Shown here piece after piece: positions 63,275-64,000 of a stretch of DNA of 64,000 nt. The DNA is taken from the NCBI RefSeq assembly GCF_001183965.1, contig NZ_LFZV01000001.1, positions 934,594-998,593 of the forward strand, written 5' to 3'. A model generated the notes under the pieces. That model saw only the letters and a program-made list of their open reading frames with translations, was not told the origin of the DNA and did no database searches. Source of the stretch: Bacillus sp. FJAT-27916 (lineage in GTDB: Bacteria; Bacillota; Bacilli; Bacillales; Pradoshiaceae). The translations under genes and the position numbers were made by a program. Each line of letters starts with the position of its first letter. The first letter of the stretch is position 1.

Positions 63275-63961
63275 ATGGATACGCAAATTATGATTCGGGA
63301 TTACCCGAAGGATGAACGTCCGCGTGAGCGATTCCTGCAATACGGAGGAGAAAGTCTCTCCAACCAAGAATTACTTGCCCTTCTCCTTAGGACAGGGACG
63401 AAAGAGGATTCCGTGATGGTCTTGGCCAACCAGCTTCTGACGAGGTTTGGCGGTTTAAGACTCCTGAAGGAATCCACAATTGAAGAAATGACTGCGATCA
63501 AGGGAATAGGGGAAGCGAAGGCAGTCCAGTTGGCTGCTGCGATGGAACTTGGCCGCAGAATAAGCAATCTGACGAACGAGGAACGGTATGTGATCCGGTC
63601 TCCAGAGGATTGCGCCAATTATTGCATGAATGATATGCGCTTTTTATCTCAGGAACATTTCGTCTGCCTTTATCTAAATACCAAAAACCAAATATTGCAC
63701 AAGCAAACCATCTTCATCGGCAGCTTAAACGCCTCTATTGTCCATCCCCGAGAAGTCTTCAAAGAAGCTCTCCGCAGGTCAGCAGCATCTATTATATGCT
63801 TGCATAACCACCCCTCAGGTGACCCGACCCCAAGCCGAGAAGATATTGAAGTGACGAAACGCCTTGTCGAGTGCGGAAGAATCATGGGAATTGAAGTGCT
63901 GGACCATTTGGTTATTGGAGAGAAGAAATATGTCAGTCTGAAAGAAAAAGGATATTTATAA
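63275..63961 (+). CDS. radC: RadC family protein
   Basis: A 228-residue JAB1/MPN-domain protein. A helix-hairpin-helix segment (AIKGIGEAKAVQL, about 72-84) precedes the metalloprotease-like JAMM motif, with His177, His179 and Asp190 in HNHPSGDPTPSRED. Biological function is uncertain, and the original repair phenotype has been withdrawn for E. coli radC. An ATG at 63263 overlaps the GGAGG. The ATG at 63275 has normal spacing. The order maf-radC suggests that mreB lies just past the window. Confidence 0.95.
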   Translation: MDTQIMIRDYPKDERPRERFLQYGGESLSNQELLALLLRTGTKEDSVMVLANQLLTRFGGLRLLKESTIEEMTAIKGIGEAKAVQLAAAMELGRRISNLTNEERYVIRSPEDCANYCMNDMRFLSQEHFVCLYLNTKNQILHKQTIFIGSLNASIVHPREVFKEALRRSAASIICLHNHPSGDPTPSREDIEVTKRLVECGRIMGIEVLDHLVIGEKKYVSLKEKGYL

Positions 63962-64000
63962 TACTATGAATTCAAAAAAGGATGAGCTATAATATAACGT
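63962..64000 (+). other. Right edge, start of the next intergenic region
   Basis: A TATAAT at about 63991-63996 could belong to a promoter for the next gene, expected to be mreB. The window ends here. Confidence 0.3.

Overview
The window looks like chromosome from a low-GC, endospore-forming Bacillaceae bacterium. The right two-thirds follow the familiar Bacillus backbone: ilvB-ilvN-ilvC-leuA-leuB-leuC-leuD, a ysoA-like TPR gene, tig, clpX, lonB, lonA, engB, hemA-hemX-hemC-hemD-hemB-hemL, spoVID, ysxE, valS, folC, comC, spoIIB, maf, radC. SpoVID, YsxE, SpoIIB and LonB mark a spore former. Strong purine-rich Shine-Dalgarno sites, T-box leaders and U-tailed hairpin terminators fit Bacillota. 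The species cannot be named from the sequence alone.

Region 1 (1-10.7 kb) is accessory and partly decayed. It holds a TM2-domain membrane protein, a short-chain dehydrogenase, a secreted S15 Xaa-Pro dipeptidyl-peptidase-like enzyme, several small membrane or unknown proteins, a lipoprotein and a secreted lipase. Three relics lie among them: a copy of the 3' end and terminator of the dehydrogenase gene, a DUF1648 gene with a frameshift and an ATA where its start should be, and a stretch of broken reading frames around 9.8-10.3 kb.

Region 2 (10.8-16.3 kb) is a four-gene unit. Two collagen-like Gly-X-Thr repeat proteins with beta-rich C-terminal domains are followed by a GT2 glycosyltransferase with a TPR-like tail and by a methyltransferase-GT4 fusion. 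The order suggests surface filament proteins packaged with their own glycosylation enzymes.

Region 3 (16.3-24 kb) has a DUF1292 protein, a luciferase-like oxidoreductase, a GNAT protein, an APC-family amino acid permease and a heterodimeric ABC exporter with one degenerate ATP site.

Region 4 (24.2-32.8 kb) is the branched-chain amino acid operon, with a cre-like site, a sigma-A promoter and a leucine T-box leader (CTC specifier). Region 5 (33-42.5 kb) covers protein folding and proteolysis (tig, clpX, lonB, lonA) and the ribosome-assembly GTPase EngB. Region 6 (42.5-49.7 kb) is the tetrapyrrole operon running from glutamyl-tRNA to uroporphyrinogen III, with glutamate-1-semialdehyde aminotransferase at its end.

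Region 7 (49.7-50.9 kb) is a gene-poor gap holding a GC-rich palindromic repeat. It also holds an unannotated arrangement that resembles a type I toxin-antitoxin locus: a 55-codon minus-strand gene for a hydrophobic and basic peptide, a convergent plus-strand antisense transcript, two terminators, and an inverted repeat that gives both RNAs nearly the same 5' segment. This is the most interesting candidate in the window. Region 8 (50.9-64 kb) has the spore genes spoVID and ysxE, T-box-controlled valS, folC, comC, an inserted minus-strand membrane glycosyltransferase, spoIIB, maf and radC.
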